Source: a virus. From it: DNA of 21,102 bases. Made by a program: the position numbers and the translations under genes. The stretch spans positions 1 to 21,102 of the IMG/VR virus record IMGVR_UViG_3300021140_000045. One strand, given 5' to 3'. This document shows, piece by piece, positions 1 through 9,900 of the stretch (within the stretch, counting starts at the first letter, position 1; the number at the start of each line of letters is the position of its first letter). The notes beneath the pieces are model-generated. The model was not told the origin of the DNA, searched no databases, and was given only the letters and a program-made list of their open reading frames with translations.

Positions 1-944
1 AAATTTACCCAAGCCTCATCGTTCTTGGGTAGGTACTTGAAGAGTCCGTCCTCCATCATCATTCTCATCAAGTTTTTGTATCCACGGTCTGTGGGGTCTA
101 TTGTATCTGTATGTATCTGTTCCACAAGTTCTTTACCATCATCAGTGATTAAAGGATTGTGAAGATTCACGATTTTTTTGTTTGTTTCAAAGAATTGTTC
201 TCCAAATGTACCGCTTTTAGTTTTACCAATCAAAATGTTCTCTAACGCCTTTGGTTTTTTCTTTTGCTCAATATTTCGTGCGTTATCCAAGATTTCTTCG
301 ATAGTACATGATTTCACTAACAATTCGGGAAACAATTTGACCAAAGTCTTTTCTCCCAACATTTCTATACCATCTATATTGTCGGACTTATCCCCCGTTA
401 GAATCTTGGTTAATAAGACGTTTTGGTGGGGTATGTTGACCTTATTAATAGTAATCATGTCTCCATACCTATAATATTGTTTAGAGGTCGGAGAATAGAT
501 GGTTACCCGTTCTGATATAAGTTGAGTTAAGTCTTTGTCCGCAGAAAAAATTATAATTTCTTCATCGACAGACAATTTGGTATAGTAAGCAATAAGGTCA
601 TCCGCTTCGTTGTTAGCCATTTCAACTTGACGCACGAATATCTCCTCAAGGTATTGTTTAACCCGAGACTTCTGTTGAAGATATGATTCGTACTTAAACT
701 CATTCATATCTTGACGACGATTCGCTTTGTATTGGGGATAGATAGATTTACGAATAGATGAGTTAGAGTTTCCATCCCAAAATACCACAACCTTATCGTG
801 ATTGTGTTCTTCTAAAAATTTTCTCAAGATGTTTATAAAATGGTAGATTCCACCTAAGTGGTCTCCACCATTATACAACTCCTTTACTCCATGAAATCCT
901 ATCTTGAACAGATTGTCTCCGTCCACTAATAACGTTTTAATCAC
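1..944 (-). CDS. 5'-3' exonuclease, T4 RNase H / Pol I 5'-nuclease family (3' end cut by window edge)
   Basis: Translating the minus strand from a GTG at 944 gives 314 codons that run off the left edge. All acidic metal-binding clusters of the FEN/PIN 5'-nuclease family are visible: LLVDGD near residues 5-10, FWDG near 55-58 followed by an arginine/lysine-rich YPQYKANR segment (69-76), EADD at 113-116, SADKD at 134-138, and the helix-three-turn-helix entry GDKSDNIDG at 184-192 followed by GEKT. In T4 the counterpart (rnh) removes RNA primers and flaps during lagging-strand synthesis, acting with gp32. That fits its place directly after gp32-like and UvsX-like genes, 29 nt beyond the UvsX-like stop codon. 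No ATG is available in frame near the start, so GTG is the best choice. An open frame continues upstream into the neighbouring gene, so the exact start is not certain. The family call is secure; T4 rnh orthology is inferred from context. Confidence 0.9.
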   Translation of the reverse strand, partial: MIKTLLVDGDNLFKIGFHGVKELYNGGDHLGGIYHFINILRKFLEEHNHDKVVVFWDGNSNSSIRKSIYPQYKANRRQDMNEFKYESYLQQKSRVKQYLEEIFVRQVEMANNEADDLIAYYTKLSVDEEIIIFSADKDLTQLISERVTIYSPTSKQYYRYGDMITINKVNIPHQNVLLTKILTGDKSDNIDGIEMLGEKTLVKLFPELLVKSCTIEEILDNARNIEQKKKPKALENILIGKTKSGTFGEQFFETNKKIVNLHNPLITDDGKELVEQIHTDTIDPTDRGYKNLMRMMMEDGLFKYLPKNDEAWVN

Positions 945-973
945 AATTCGTGATTTAAGTGTGAAATAATAAA

Positions 974-2005
974 CTAGTCTTCTTTTTCTTCTTTCAGAGT
1001 AAAATCACCATCAGTTCCGATAATATCTTTCCAATAGTCAGCATACTCTTTTTTGTATTTCTCCAACGAAACTTTTTCTTCAGATGCCTCTTTACCTCCA
1101 ATGAATCCGTGTGGTGTAACAATAATCTTTCCATCGTCATAACCCAATCCATTGATGTGGTTCTTCATTACTGAAACTTTTGTTCTTGACGCAAACTTAA
1201 TAGTTCTTTTGTCTTTGGTCGCAGTAATCTTAGTTGTTCCTGCACCTTTTTGATTACCAAACAAAAATACCAAAGATGAGTTTAACCAAATCGCTTCGCC
1301 ACCCTTAGCCTTAATTTTAGGTTGTCCAAATGGATTATCAGGAAGTTCAACCCAAGGTTGATTAACAATAACCAAAGTGTTTTCATATTTTGAGTCAGCT
1401 TTACGAGACCCTGAAATACGTTGGTTAATACCCATTCCAATTTTATCTGCTAAAGTAGATGCATTGTGTTGCTTTCCACCTTTTCCTTCATAAGTCATCT
1501 TACAAGGAACTGAACCAACCGAATCCCATAGGAACAACAAACTATAATCCAATTCACCTTTTTCTTGAGCATCCAACAAACTATTAATGTAGTCAGTTAT
1601 TTGTTCAATATACTCAAAGTTATTATTGAATATATAAAATCCATCCCAATCCAATTCACCCGTTTCTTCATCAACAACTTCTTCACATTGGAACCCCATC
1701 AATTTGGCATGTTCGAAACTCCATTTCTGTTCAGTAATAATGAACACAGGAAGGATACCTTTATTCTGAGCATCAACTGCCGTTTTCACCAAAGCTGTAG
1801 TTTTACCAGTATCGGAGTGACCCAAGAACATGTTAAGATGTCCAATGGCTGGACCAGGAAGTCCAACGGCATCCAAGAAATCAGGACCTAAGTCGAAAAA
1901 TCTTTGTGGTTTATACTTTGCTGAAGTAGAAAATTTTTTCTTCAGACTTTCGAAATCGTTTTTCTTAATTGCCATAAGGTTAGGGAAATGAAACTCGGAC
2001 ACCAT
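974..2005 (-). CDS. uvsX: UvsX/RecA-like recombinase
   Basis: This 343-aa protein is a RecA-fold ATPase that would form a filament on ssDNA and drive strand exchange in recombination-dependent replication and repair. Visible motifs are Walker A GHSDTGKT (62-69), the catalytic glutamate in IITEQ (89-93), Walker B LLFLWD (156-161), an NQPW segment near 215-218 close to the L2 loop, and a KNHINGLGYDDGK stretch near the C-terminus of the core typical of UvsX-type proteins. The C-terminal tail is acidic and lysine-rich (LKEEKED). It follows the gp32-like gene by 26 nt and precedes the 5' nuclease, a replication/recombination cluster. The start is ambiguous. The longest frame begins at 2005, but that ATG sits in a hairpin loop. 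A second ATG at 1975 (MAIKKNDFES) skips ten unremarkable residues and may be the true start. Confidence 0.93.
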   Translation of the reverse strand: MVSEFHFPNLMAIKKNDFESLKKKFSTSAKYKPQRFFDLGPDFLDAVGLPGPAIGHLNMFLGHSDTGKTTALVKTAVDAQNKGILPVFIITEQKWSFEHAKLMGFQCEEVVDEETGELDWDGFYIFNNNFEYIEQITDYINSLLDAQEKGELDYSLLFLWDSVGSVPCKMTYEGKGGKQHNASTLADKIGMGINQRISGSRKADSKYENTLVIVNQPWVELPDNPFGQPKIKAKGGEAIWLNSSLVFLFGNQKGAGTTKITATKDKRTIKFASRTKVSVMKNHINGLGYDDGKIIVTPHGFIGGKEASEEKVSLEKYKKEYADYWKDIIGTDGDFTLKEEKED

Positions 2006-2020
2006 AATAGTATCCGAGTT
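1992..2020 (-). promoter_or_regulatory. Hairpin around the recombinase start codon
   Basis: Perfect 8-bp inverted repeat AACTCGGA / TCCGAGTT with a 13-nt loop. The loop contains the first possible ATG (2003-2005) of the recombinase gene. On the transcript it lies 11 nt after the SSB stop codon. It could block initiation at that ATG, act as a weak intercistronic terminator (the following T-tract is poor), or act as a processing site. If it is a terminator, translation probably starts at 1975. The stem is seen directly; its role is inferred. Confidence 0.5.
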
Positions 2021-2031
2021 ATTTTATTTAA

Positions 2032-2880
2032 TTAGAACGGAAGGTCTCCGTCAGGTTCGTCGTTAGATTGTGGGTCTACATATGTAGATTTTTTGGAACC
2101 TCCACCGAATGATTCGGTTTCAACTGAACTGTCTCCGTAAACGTATCCACCTTTATCCGAATCCCACTTAGGAGTTTCTCCTCTTGCAATTGCCTCAAGG
2201 TAATCAACAGGTTTCTTAGAATAAACATCCAACCATGTCAACTCATCTTCCATCCAAGCCTTTGCTTGTTGTTTATCTTCATGTACGGGTGTTGGGTCAT
2301 CATACATAATAGTTGAAACTGTTGTGTATTCTTTACCCTTTGGAGTTTTTGCTTTAGCAAGTTCAATGACTAAGTCACGTCCTTTTTCAGGGTCAGTAAT
2401 GTCTCCTTTGTTTCTCCAAATAGGAATAATTTTGTCAAGGATTCCATCATTCTTGAAGTTGTGTTTGAATCTCCAAAACTTTGGACCATCTTCCTCGTGG
2501 TCTCTATCAATTACTTTCACAATATAGAATTTTCGTGAACGATACTGAGCTGCCAATAATTTGTCAGACTCTTTACCTGTAGACATCAATTCTTCGTAAA
2601 CCTCATTCAAAGGTGAACGTTCGTTGTCATTTTTTCCTGGATCGTAGAATTTCTGCCACTGTCCACCCACTTGAATTTCATGATACCATGCTTCTTTGAA
2701 TGGTGATGAACCATCTGGTGTAGGGAGAATTCTAACTCTTCTCTGTCCTGATTTCTCTTTATCTCCTAAAATTAAAGCGAAATACTTTTTCATTCTTTCG
2801 TCTTGCGACATTTTCGATTGGGCCCCGCCCCCTTGTTGATTTTTTTCGTACTGTGCCAATACGGCGTCTAATGAACTCAT
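2032..2880 (-). CDS. 32: gp32-like single-stranded DNA-binding protein
   Basis: This 282-aa protein resembles T4 gp32 (301 aa) in length, layout and neighbourhood. It would coat ssDNA at the phage fork and interact with the recombinase and nuclease encoded just downstream. The N-terminus is short and basic/polar with a Gly-Gly-Gly patch (17-19). The core carries the expected aromatic/basic segments, for example QYRSRKFYIVKVIDRD (about 112-127) and FWRFKHNFKNDGILDKIIPIW. The C-terminus is a Gly/Ser linker and acidic tail ending DEPDGDLPF. The protein contains no cysteine, so it lacks the zinc ligands of T4 gp32, and its last residues look like the bacterial SSB protein-docking tip (DDDIPF). 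A host-type promoter lies about 35 nt upstream, so this gene probably opens the replication operon. There is no Shine-Dalgarno; the leader is A-rich. Confidence 0.82.
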   Translation of the reverse strand: MSSLDAVLAQYEKNQQGGGAQSKMSQDERMKKYFALILGDKEKSGQRRVRILPTPDGSSPFKEAWYHEIQVGGQWQKFYDPGKNDNERSPLNEVYEELMSTGKESDKLLAAQYRSRKFYIVKVIDRDHEEDGPKFWRFKHNFKNDGILDKIIPIWRNKGDITDPEKGRDLVIELAKAKTPKGKEYTTVSTIMYDDPTPVHEDKQQAKAWMEDELTWLDVYSKKPVDYLEAIARGETPKWDSDKGGYVYGDSSVETESFGGGSKKSTYVDPQSNDEPDGDLPF

Positions 2881-2915
2881 AGTTTTTTATAGATTAAATT
2901 AATAAATTGTTTATA

Positions 2916-2946
2916 CAAATATAAGTAAAACTGTGACTATGTCAAA
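2916..2946 (-). promoter_or_regulatory. Bacteroidetes-type housekeeping promoter for the SSB-recombinase-nuclease operon
   Basis: On the minus strand, TTTG (2946-2943) is followed by exactly 19 nt and then TATATTTG (2923-2916). This matches the established Bacteroidetes sigma-ABfr consensus TTTG-N19-TAnnTTTG at -33/-7. Transcription would begin near 2910, leaving a leader of about 30 nt before the ATG at 2880. It lies just after the terminator of the upstream unit, where a promoter is expected. Confidence 0.8.
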
Positions 2947-2950
2947 TAAA

Positions 2951-2974
2951 AAAAGGTACCATGAGGTACCTTTT
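2951..2974 (-). terminator. Rho-independent terminator after the structural operon
   Basis: A perfect 10-bp stem AAAAGGTACC / GGTACCTTTT with a 4-nt ATGA loop, followed on the minus strand by further T residues. It lies 17 nt beyond the stop of the 227-aa gene and before the SSB promoter, marking the boundary between the virion and replication modules. Confidence 0.82.
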
Positions 2975-2991
2975 ATGTAGTTTGTCCGATA

Positions 2992-3675
2992 TTACCTGAA
3001 CGATGTCTTATAGACTTCGTTGTCCATTCCTCCACCAGGTTGGAAGGAATTTTTAATGTCACTTACATTAATATCAGTAACTTCGTCTGAAGTTAAAACA
3101 TAATCATTTTTTCCGGTCTTTTCCATTTCTTCTGACTTATCATCGAAAAATTGTGAAAGTTTTTGACTGAATGGATAAGAGTCATATGTTCTCAACTCTA
3201 ACTTTTCTTGTGGAGTTTTTTCTCTATATTTTTCAATCTTATTCTCAAGAGAGTTAAGTTTGTTCATGATGTTATCCATCTCACCTAACTTAGATTGTAA
3301 ATCATTAAGTTGGTTGAATAAGTTATTGAAATACTCTTCTTGTTTGGTTTCAATATTTTTTTGTGAATCAACCAATTCAGTGATATCTAATTCTTCAGAA
3401 CCTGATTCGTCTCCTCCTTCTTGTGATTCACCTTCATCATCAATTTTCTCAACGTCAGGATCTGATTCAACATCAATAGGTTGTGGTTCATTTGAAGGTG
3501 CAGGTGGAGGTGTTGCTTCAGCAGGTGCGGGTGCAGGTGCTGGTTCCGCTCCTGGTGCTGGTGCCAATGCCCCTAATACATCCTCTTCAGGAGCCGCACC
3601 TACTTGTTCTAAAATATACTGATTGATTTTTCTATGTCTTTCAATCTCCTTGATAATTTTTTTATCTAAACTCAT
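2992..3675 (-). CDS. Hypothetical protein with Ala-Pro linker, acidic region and coiled coil
   Basis: I do not recognise a family for this 227-aa protein. Residues 1-24 form a charged, probably helical segment. Residues 36-63 are an Ala-Pro-rich linker made of repeated AP units. Residues 68-100 are strongly acidic (Asp, Glu, Ser, Gly). Residues about 101-152 have leucine/asparagine-rich heptad-like spacing typical of a coiled coil. The C-terminal 70 residues are mixed and end PGGGMDNEVYKTSFR. No membrane segment or signal peptide is visible. It starts 3 nt after the stop of the 74-aa gene and is the last gene before a terminator, so it is co-transcribed with the tail genes. A structural, scaffold or bridging role is possible but not shown by the sequence. 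Confidence 0.8.
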   Translation of the reverse strand: MSLDKKIIKEIERHRKINQYILEQVGAAPEEDVLGALAPAPGAEPAPAPAPAEATPPPAPSNEPQPIDVESDPDVEKIDDEGESQEGGDESGSEELDITELVDSQKNIETKQEEYFNNLFNQLNDLQSKLGEMDNIMNKLNSLENKIEKYREKTPQEKLELRTYDSYPFSQKLSQFFDDKSEEMEKTGKNDYVLTSDEVTDINVSDIKNSFQPGGGMDNEVYKTSFR

Positions 3676-3678
3676 TGG

Positions 3679-3903
3679 TTAACCATTTAATAATGTTTTT
3701 ATTCCGTTAGCGGTTTCTACTCTAACCTTTCTGTTGGCTGTAGTTTGATGACCTGCTCTTTCGATAAGACCGTCTCTTTCTCTCACTGTGTAACAATCAC
3801 CTGTATCCAAGTCACAAACTTGTTTAGTTCCGTCTCCGTTGTCTTCCTGTGAAAATCTTACAGATTTACCAAGATAATTGTCTAATGCTGATTTAATGTT
3901 CAT
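3679..3903 (-). CDS. Small hypothetical protein (74 aa)
   Basis: The ATG at 3903 gives a soluble 74-aa protein beginning MNIKSALDNYLGKSVRF. It has a CDLDTGDC motif (two cysteines six residues apart, near 30-37) and a basic C-terminal half. I do not recognise it. A longer reading from 4032 (117 aa) would overlap the end of the 2579-aa gene and adds a non-conserved-looking hydrophobic N-terminus. The shorter start is preferred because it lies just after the giant gene's stop with a leader carrying the TATTTAT motif found before other virion genes. It is 3 nt from the following 227-aa gene, suggesting coupled expression. Confidence 0.75.
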   Translation of the reverse strand: MNIKSALDNYLGKSVRFSQEDNGDGTKQVCDLDTGDCYTVRERDGLIERAGHQTTANRKVRVETANGIKTLLNG

Positions 3904-3910
3904 AAGAATC

Positions 3911-3924
3911 TTTTTATATAAATA
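3911..3924 (-). promoter_or_regulatory. Putative late promoter/operator motif (variant)
   Basis: On the minus strand this reads TATTTATATAAAAA, with TATTTAT starting 21 nt before the ATG at 3903. It resembles the TATTTATnnATAAAA element before other virion genes but has two fewer spacer bases; the palindrome is TTTAT/ATAAA with no gap. Confidence 0.4.
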
Positions 3925-3934
3925 TGTTGTTATG

Positions 3935-6900
3935 TTATAAAGTGAATGGATTACTTGTTGCGGTAAATGTACCAGAGTTGTCAGCATTTTCATAAATGAC
4001 CGATAAAACAAATCGACCACTAGAATTAACATCTATCACGTTTGTATATTTGGTGTCTGGGTTATTTGTTATAGTTATGTTCAATGGAATAGTTTGTTTT
4101 GAACCCTCGGCAACGAAAACTTTAGATATTTTACAAAGTGGACAATTAAATCTATAAGTGATAAATCCTCCATCAGGTCTTCTAATATTATAATACAATG
4201 GTCCTTGGAAACTCGGTAATGTAACATCAGTACTTCTCTGAATGAACGATAATGACCCTTGAGGTTGCACCCCTGTTTCGGAAGATGGAACTATCATTCG
4301 GAACCTAACTGATTTAGTATCATCTTTTGGATTCTTTTCTCTATTTTCAGGTCTAGCACGTAAATAAATTGATGTACTAATTTCCAATCTCTTTCCTTTT
4401 TCCATCTCAAGTACCTCACTAAACTCCGCATCAATAAACTGTTGTCTAGTAATTGAGAAAGTTTGTCCATCGGGAGATACAAAACCTAAAAGTTTAGACG
4501 ATTCTGACGTTTCAATTGAAGTTCGAGTAACCGTATTATTAGGCCCCACTTCAATGAGGTCGATAATATAACTGTATTCTACTTGAGGCTCTATTTTCCA
4601 TACCCCACCTACATAATCATTTTGATCCACTTTAACTGTTAAAATTTCAGTACCAAGTTCATTATCAATTTTTTCAGAAATAAACATAGGTGGATTTAAC
4701 ATAGTTTCTTGAAGATTGGCGCTACCGCTTACATTCTCTTGTTCAGAAACCGGAATAACTTCTGTAGTCTTAGTATCCTCGTAACCTCCAGGTGATGATG
4801 TTGTGGTATTCTGTAGTGCCGGATTAAATGTAAAATCTACTAAACTTTCAAAATTACCATATTCAGTTGTAACTGTTATTCTTCCTGTTGCAACATTTTG
4901 TCCTTCAGGGATTTGAATTTCAGGTAGAATAAATCTTAATGTTTCAGAATTGAACACTGTAATATCCTTCAACTCAACATCTTTATTAATTACTGTGATT
5001 GATTTCAAAGACTCAAAATTTCTACCATTCACTTGAACAATCGTACCCGTAAATCCTGCAGATGGTGAGAATGTAGATAAAACTGGTGGTGGACAAGTTT
5101 GACCGATAGTTGGAGTTACAGTTGGTGTTTGTTCTTGGTTTCCGTTGTTCTCATTATTTTCAATATCTTTAAGTATTTCGTTCTTTGTCTTCAATCCAGA
5201 TTCCGCAGCCGAAGTTAAAGCCTTGTCAAATGTTTGTTTAGTCTGTAAAAATTCGTTTTCATTTTCATTATAGTATTCTTCAGAAATGTTATCCACAGGC
5301 CAATGACAAACATAATACTTTGTTAATCCAAGCCGGACTATTCTATCAAGATTGCTTCGAAGTCTTCCAGCCATAAATTGGATATATTTGTCTAATGAAT
5401 CAAAATGAGCAATTGGTTCTGAGGACGCGTTTCCCGGATTAGTTCGTACGTTAATACAACTATATCTTTTTTCTAAAAGTGAAACCTGCCCAAACCAATC
5501 TTGACTCAGTGATAATGTTGCAAAATTATTGTTCCATCCGTTGAACATTCCAGCACCTGTATTAGAAGCTTCTTGATAAGTTCTGATGTAAGAAATAGTA
5601 TATATCGCAACTTGTAAATCAACGTTATTAGGAATTAACCTTTTCAACGCCTCTGCAAAAACTTGTGGAGTCATTTCAGTCAATGTCGCATCAACCGCTT
5701 CATATCCACCATTAGTGTACACAGGTGCAGTTATTTTTGAACTACAAGAATTTGTTGTGTCTTTTGTGTTATCCGCCTGTTGTACGACTTGGGCTGATTT
5801 AACATTATCAGTTGTTGCACTAATTTTTACTTGGTCCTTATTTATCTTCAGTATCTCTTCTAACTTTGTAATCAAATTTTGATTAATACTTTGTAGGAAA
5901 CTATCTATAGTAGGTAAATCGAAATAACCTTGTCTTGTTCCATCAAATGTAGTTTGAAACGACCCTTGTTGAATCGAGTGATTTACCTCCGTAATCAAGT
6001 ATGGTCCATCAAACATAGGAACATGTCGTAAATTAAAATACATTGTAGGTTGTATTAACGCATTTCCCAAACTCGTTATCGAACATTTATATGACCTATT
6101 TTTATACAAGTTATATAAACTATTATTTTGTGTTGCTATCTGTCTACCTGAAGCTTGATTTGCCATGTCAAGTTGAACGTTAATCGATTCAGATGTTGCC
6201 ACCCCATTATCTTGTGAAACAGATAATGCATAAAATATGTTTTGGTTTCTAATCCCCACATCAACATTGAATCCAACGCACTTGTTTGAAAGAGCCCAGT
6301 CTTTTTTTCCTTGTTGGTCTTCTAACAATGGATTACCAGATGACCTTCTCATCTCAAATGCATCATCTCTATATTTGGAATCTCCTTTAGGTAATTTCAA
6401 ATATTGTGAAGGTTTTCCTGCATAGAAGCAAACCATCTTTGGTCCCGAATTTCTATAATCAACATCTAAAAATGTTCCCCATAAATTATTTGCAAATTGT
6501 TCAGGTCTATCAAGTCTTGGAGTAGCCGTCACATCAACATCTTGAATATTGTAAAAATTCACATATGCTGGAAGTGGCATCACAACAAAATTATTTTTAA
6601 TCAAAATACCACTTATAAAAGTGAAAACACTCATTGCTTGATTAAGAGAAAAATCTCCAGGAGTTTTACCTCCAACACCAAACATGTATTTCAAATCAAA
6701 AATATCGAGTAATATACTATCTCCAATATTTCTCGATGCTCTATCCAAAAACAACATATCTTCAAATAGAGTTTTGGTTTTCCAATCCCCACCAGATATC
6801 CACTTGTCATTCAATGATTTGAAAACTTCATAATTTTCTACCTTACTTTGGTCTCCAGTAATAACACTATTAATTACACGTTCAGGTAATTGTACTTGGT

Positions 6901-9900
6901 CTGGTAGTCCATTTGGTGGTGGTTGTCTCAATCTAGTTAGAACTCCATTCAAAAAGTTGTTTTGTATTAGTGTTTCTCTCTCAAGATATTGATTTAGTTG
7001 ATTTTGGAATTGGATTGCATTCAGATTTGGATTATTTAATTTCTGAGTAGCATACATTTTAATAATTGGTGCTAACAATGTAACATTCTCACTAGTAAAT
7101 GATATATTGTTATCGATAAAAAAATCTGTAATATATGACCCAATTGAACTATATCTAACGTTGGGGATTGTTGAGAACCCTACTTCTGTTTCCAAAGCTG
7201 TCCAAGCTTGTCTATTATTGATTTGAGATTGACTTAATAATAAATTACCCCCAGCGCTCGGAAGAGAATTAGGTACGTAAGGTTCAAAAGTAATGGGGTC
7301 TACAACTTCCTGAGTATTATTATGAGATAAGTAAGAATCAAAAATTCTCCTTTCGTAGTTGGACGGATTACCATATTTGAATATTACATCATATTCCATA
7401 AATGATTTTATACCATTTTGAAATAATGAATATTGATTGTTAATCACATTGTTGAAATATAATTCGTCAGTTTCTGTTTGTATTTTAGCAGGAACTACCA
7501 TTAAACTTCTGAATAATGATTGGAAGTTTTTGAAAGTTGCATTTGGGTCAACAGGAGATTGTCCAAACGTGACAATATTTCTCCCTGTTGAAGCGTTACC
7601 AATTGGTTTACAAAAATTCAAAAACTCAGTTTCAAACGAATCTAAAATTTTCTTTTCGAAAACAGAAAACACTTCTTCTATTTTTGTATAGTTGTCTTGT
7701 GTTAGAAAATACAATGGTGTTTGGCTGTTGCCAGTCGTGATTGAAGTTAAATAGGAATCTGGTTCAGGGAATACCAACTGATTACTATCGAAATATCCAA
7801 AATTAGGTGCCGACCATAAACATCTTACCGACCCATTGTACATGTTTGGATTGTTAGTCAAATCCACAACAGTTGCTGGAGATGTTGTTTGCGCGCTCAA
7901 ACAAGAATCAACAGTTTGATTGAATGGTGTTCCAAACGACGGAATTACGAAATAATCATCACCTACAGTATTATCTTTAGGGTTACAATCAACTGGAGGT
8001 CTGATAGTTATGTTTGGTAATAAAATTGACCATGTAGTCAATCTTAAATTTTTATCCCCTTGTTTAGCACTATTAATGTTTGATGAACTGAAATTATATA
8101 ATTTCATACCATAATTAACACTCTGTTGGATTTCCTCACTTGTATAATTTTCGTACAAATCATATCCGTTTAGAAAAACGTTGAAGTCATTAATAACTTT
8201 AGGATAAAATCCGACTTGCATCTGAATTTGAGTAACATCTTCGCTTTGAAGTGTTATTTTTGTATCTACGTTTGAATACTTGAATTCATACGTTTCGGTT
8301 ACAGCACTTGTAACAGGATAGTAATTACCCGCATAATCAAAGTTTTTCCAAGCACTTTCTAATATATCAACATTCGACTCTTTGTATTTTTTGTACCTGT
8401 GCCAAATCGAACCATATTTTAGAATCCAAGCATATGGTAACTTGTGGATTGCTCCAAATTTTTTGAATGTTGATGATATGTAATCCAAATCGGTTGTAAT
8501 ATTGTTAGAAACAGATTTGTATTTTTCTCTCAATGTTGCCAAAGGTAATGAATTCAAGAACATATATGCAGCTTGAACATATGGATAGGTGATTCCTGAC
8601 AATCTAGAATTATAAACTCCGTTTTGCACAGCATTTATAAAGTAAGGTGTATTCAACATTGATGTGGTACTTCTTGGACTGAACGCTCTTGTCGGAGTGG
8701 TACCGTTAATATATCCTTCAGTCGCAACAAAATCCTGAGGGTTTCTATTCAAGTAGAACGCATTGAGTCCAAGTGGTCCATATGTTGTATATGTAGAAAG
8801 CCCAGTCGTATCAATAGTTCCTGTTGGATTTTGATTTAATATATATGAAAAATTTGTTACAGGTCTATTCGTTGTGTAGTTATACACGTCAGTAAAGTTT
8901 GCAATAATTCTTCTTTGCTCGAAAATAGTTAAAGACTTGTTTGTATTATAAACTTGATTGGATAAGGCACTATTTCCTTGATTCAAATTGTTAAGACACC
9001 AAGTTTGGTCTGTGTATGGTAAAGTATCAACAATTAAAGGGTCATTTGGCGCATTGACCACTAAAGATCTTAATGCCTCTGATTTTGTTGCGGTTTGAGG
9101 TATTTTACCTAAATCCAAAGTACTGAGAATTGAAAAGGAGTTTTCAGTTATTCTCTTAATATAGGGAGTAACAAAAAAATCTCTAATAAAATCTTGATAT
9201 GCTCTACCTGTTCCTGAGTTTGATATTGTCCTCAAAAATTCAGGATAGTCTTTAGCATTCAGATTAAAGTTTTTAAGTTTTAATGTTAAGTAGGGAGAAC
9301 TTATTCCAAGTTTTGAAATAATATTATTTGCTTCCGCCTCAATGTTTAATGTAATTAATTCATTAATCTGATTTGTGTTTGCTCTTATGAATCCAGAATA
9401 ATGTGAAGTTAAAAATTGTCTCTCCCATATTTCATAAAAAAACTTTATTTCTTCTTTGTTTGAATAAGCCAATCCTACCGACGGGAATTCGATTGCATTG
9501 ATATTAATAATATTGGTATCCCGTTCATTATCTAACGGTGGAGGGGCACTAGGATTTTGAAACTTTTGAGTCAACCCTTTCATATATTCCTCAACAAATT
9601 CAACTTCAGGCCATTTGTCGAAAAGATATCCTTGAGTCAAATCAACGACAGATGGGTCCGCAATGTATTTTAATTGAAATTTGTTTTTTTCATCTTGGGT
9701 TTCAACAAAAAATTGCGGCCATGGATACACAGGTATCTCAGCTAATTTTAGTCCAGTTTCTTCTTCAAATGCGTTTGCTGCTAATTTCAAATCATCTTGA
9801 GAGTCCGAACTTGGTGCTGAGGCTAAGTCATTATAAATTGCTTGTTTTCTTACTGGGTCGTATTTCACATCCCATGCATTTGTATGAACATCATCCAAAA

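Noticed and set aside
178-474. 98-aa plus-strand ORF
   Set aside because: Antisense to the 5' nuclease, whose catalytic motifs are intact in this stretch; low-complexity protein and no leader signals.
2938-2946. Sigma70-like TTGACA box near the SSB promoter
   Set aside because: TTTGACA does occur, but no matching TATAAT at 17 nt; the Bacteroidetes TTTG-N19-TAnnTTTG reading fits exactly.
3260-3622. 120-aa plus-strand ORF rich in Gly, Ala and Ser
   Set aside because: Mirror image of the Ala-Pro and acidic coding repeats of the minus-strand 227-aa gene.
3904-4032. Longer 117-aa start for the 74-aa gene
   Set aside because: Would overlap about 100 nt of the giant gene, and the extension looks like an out-of-frame translation of that gene.
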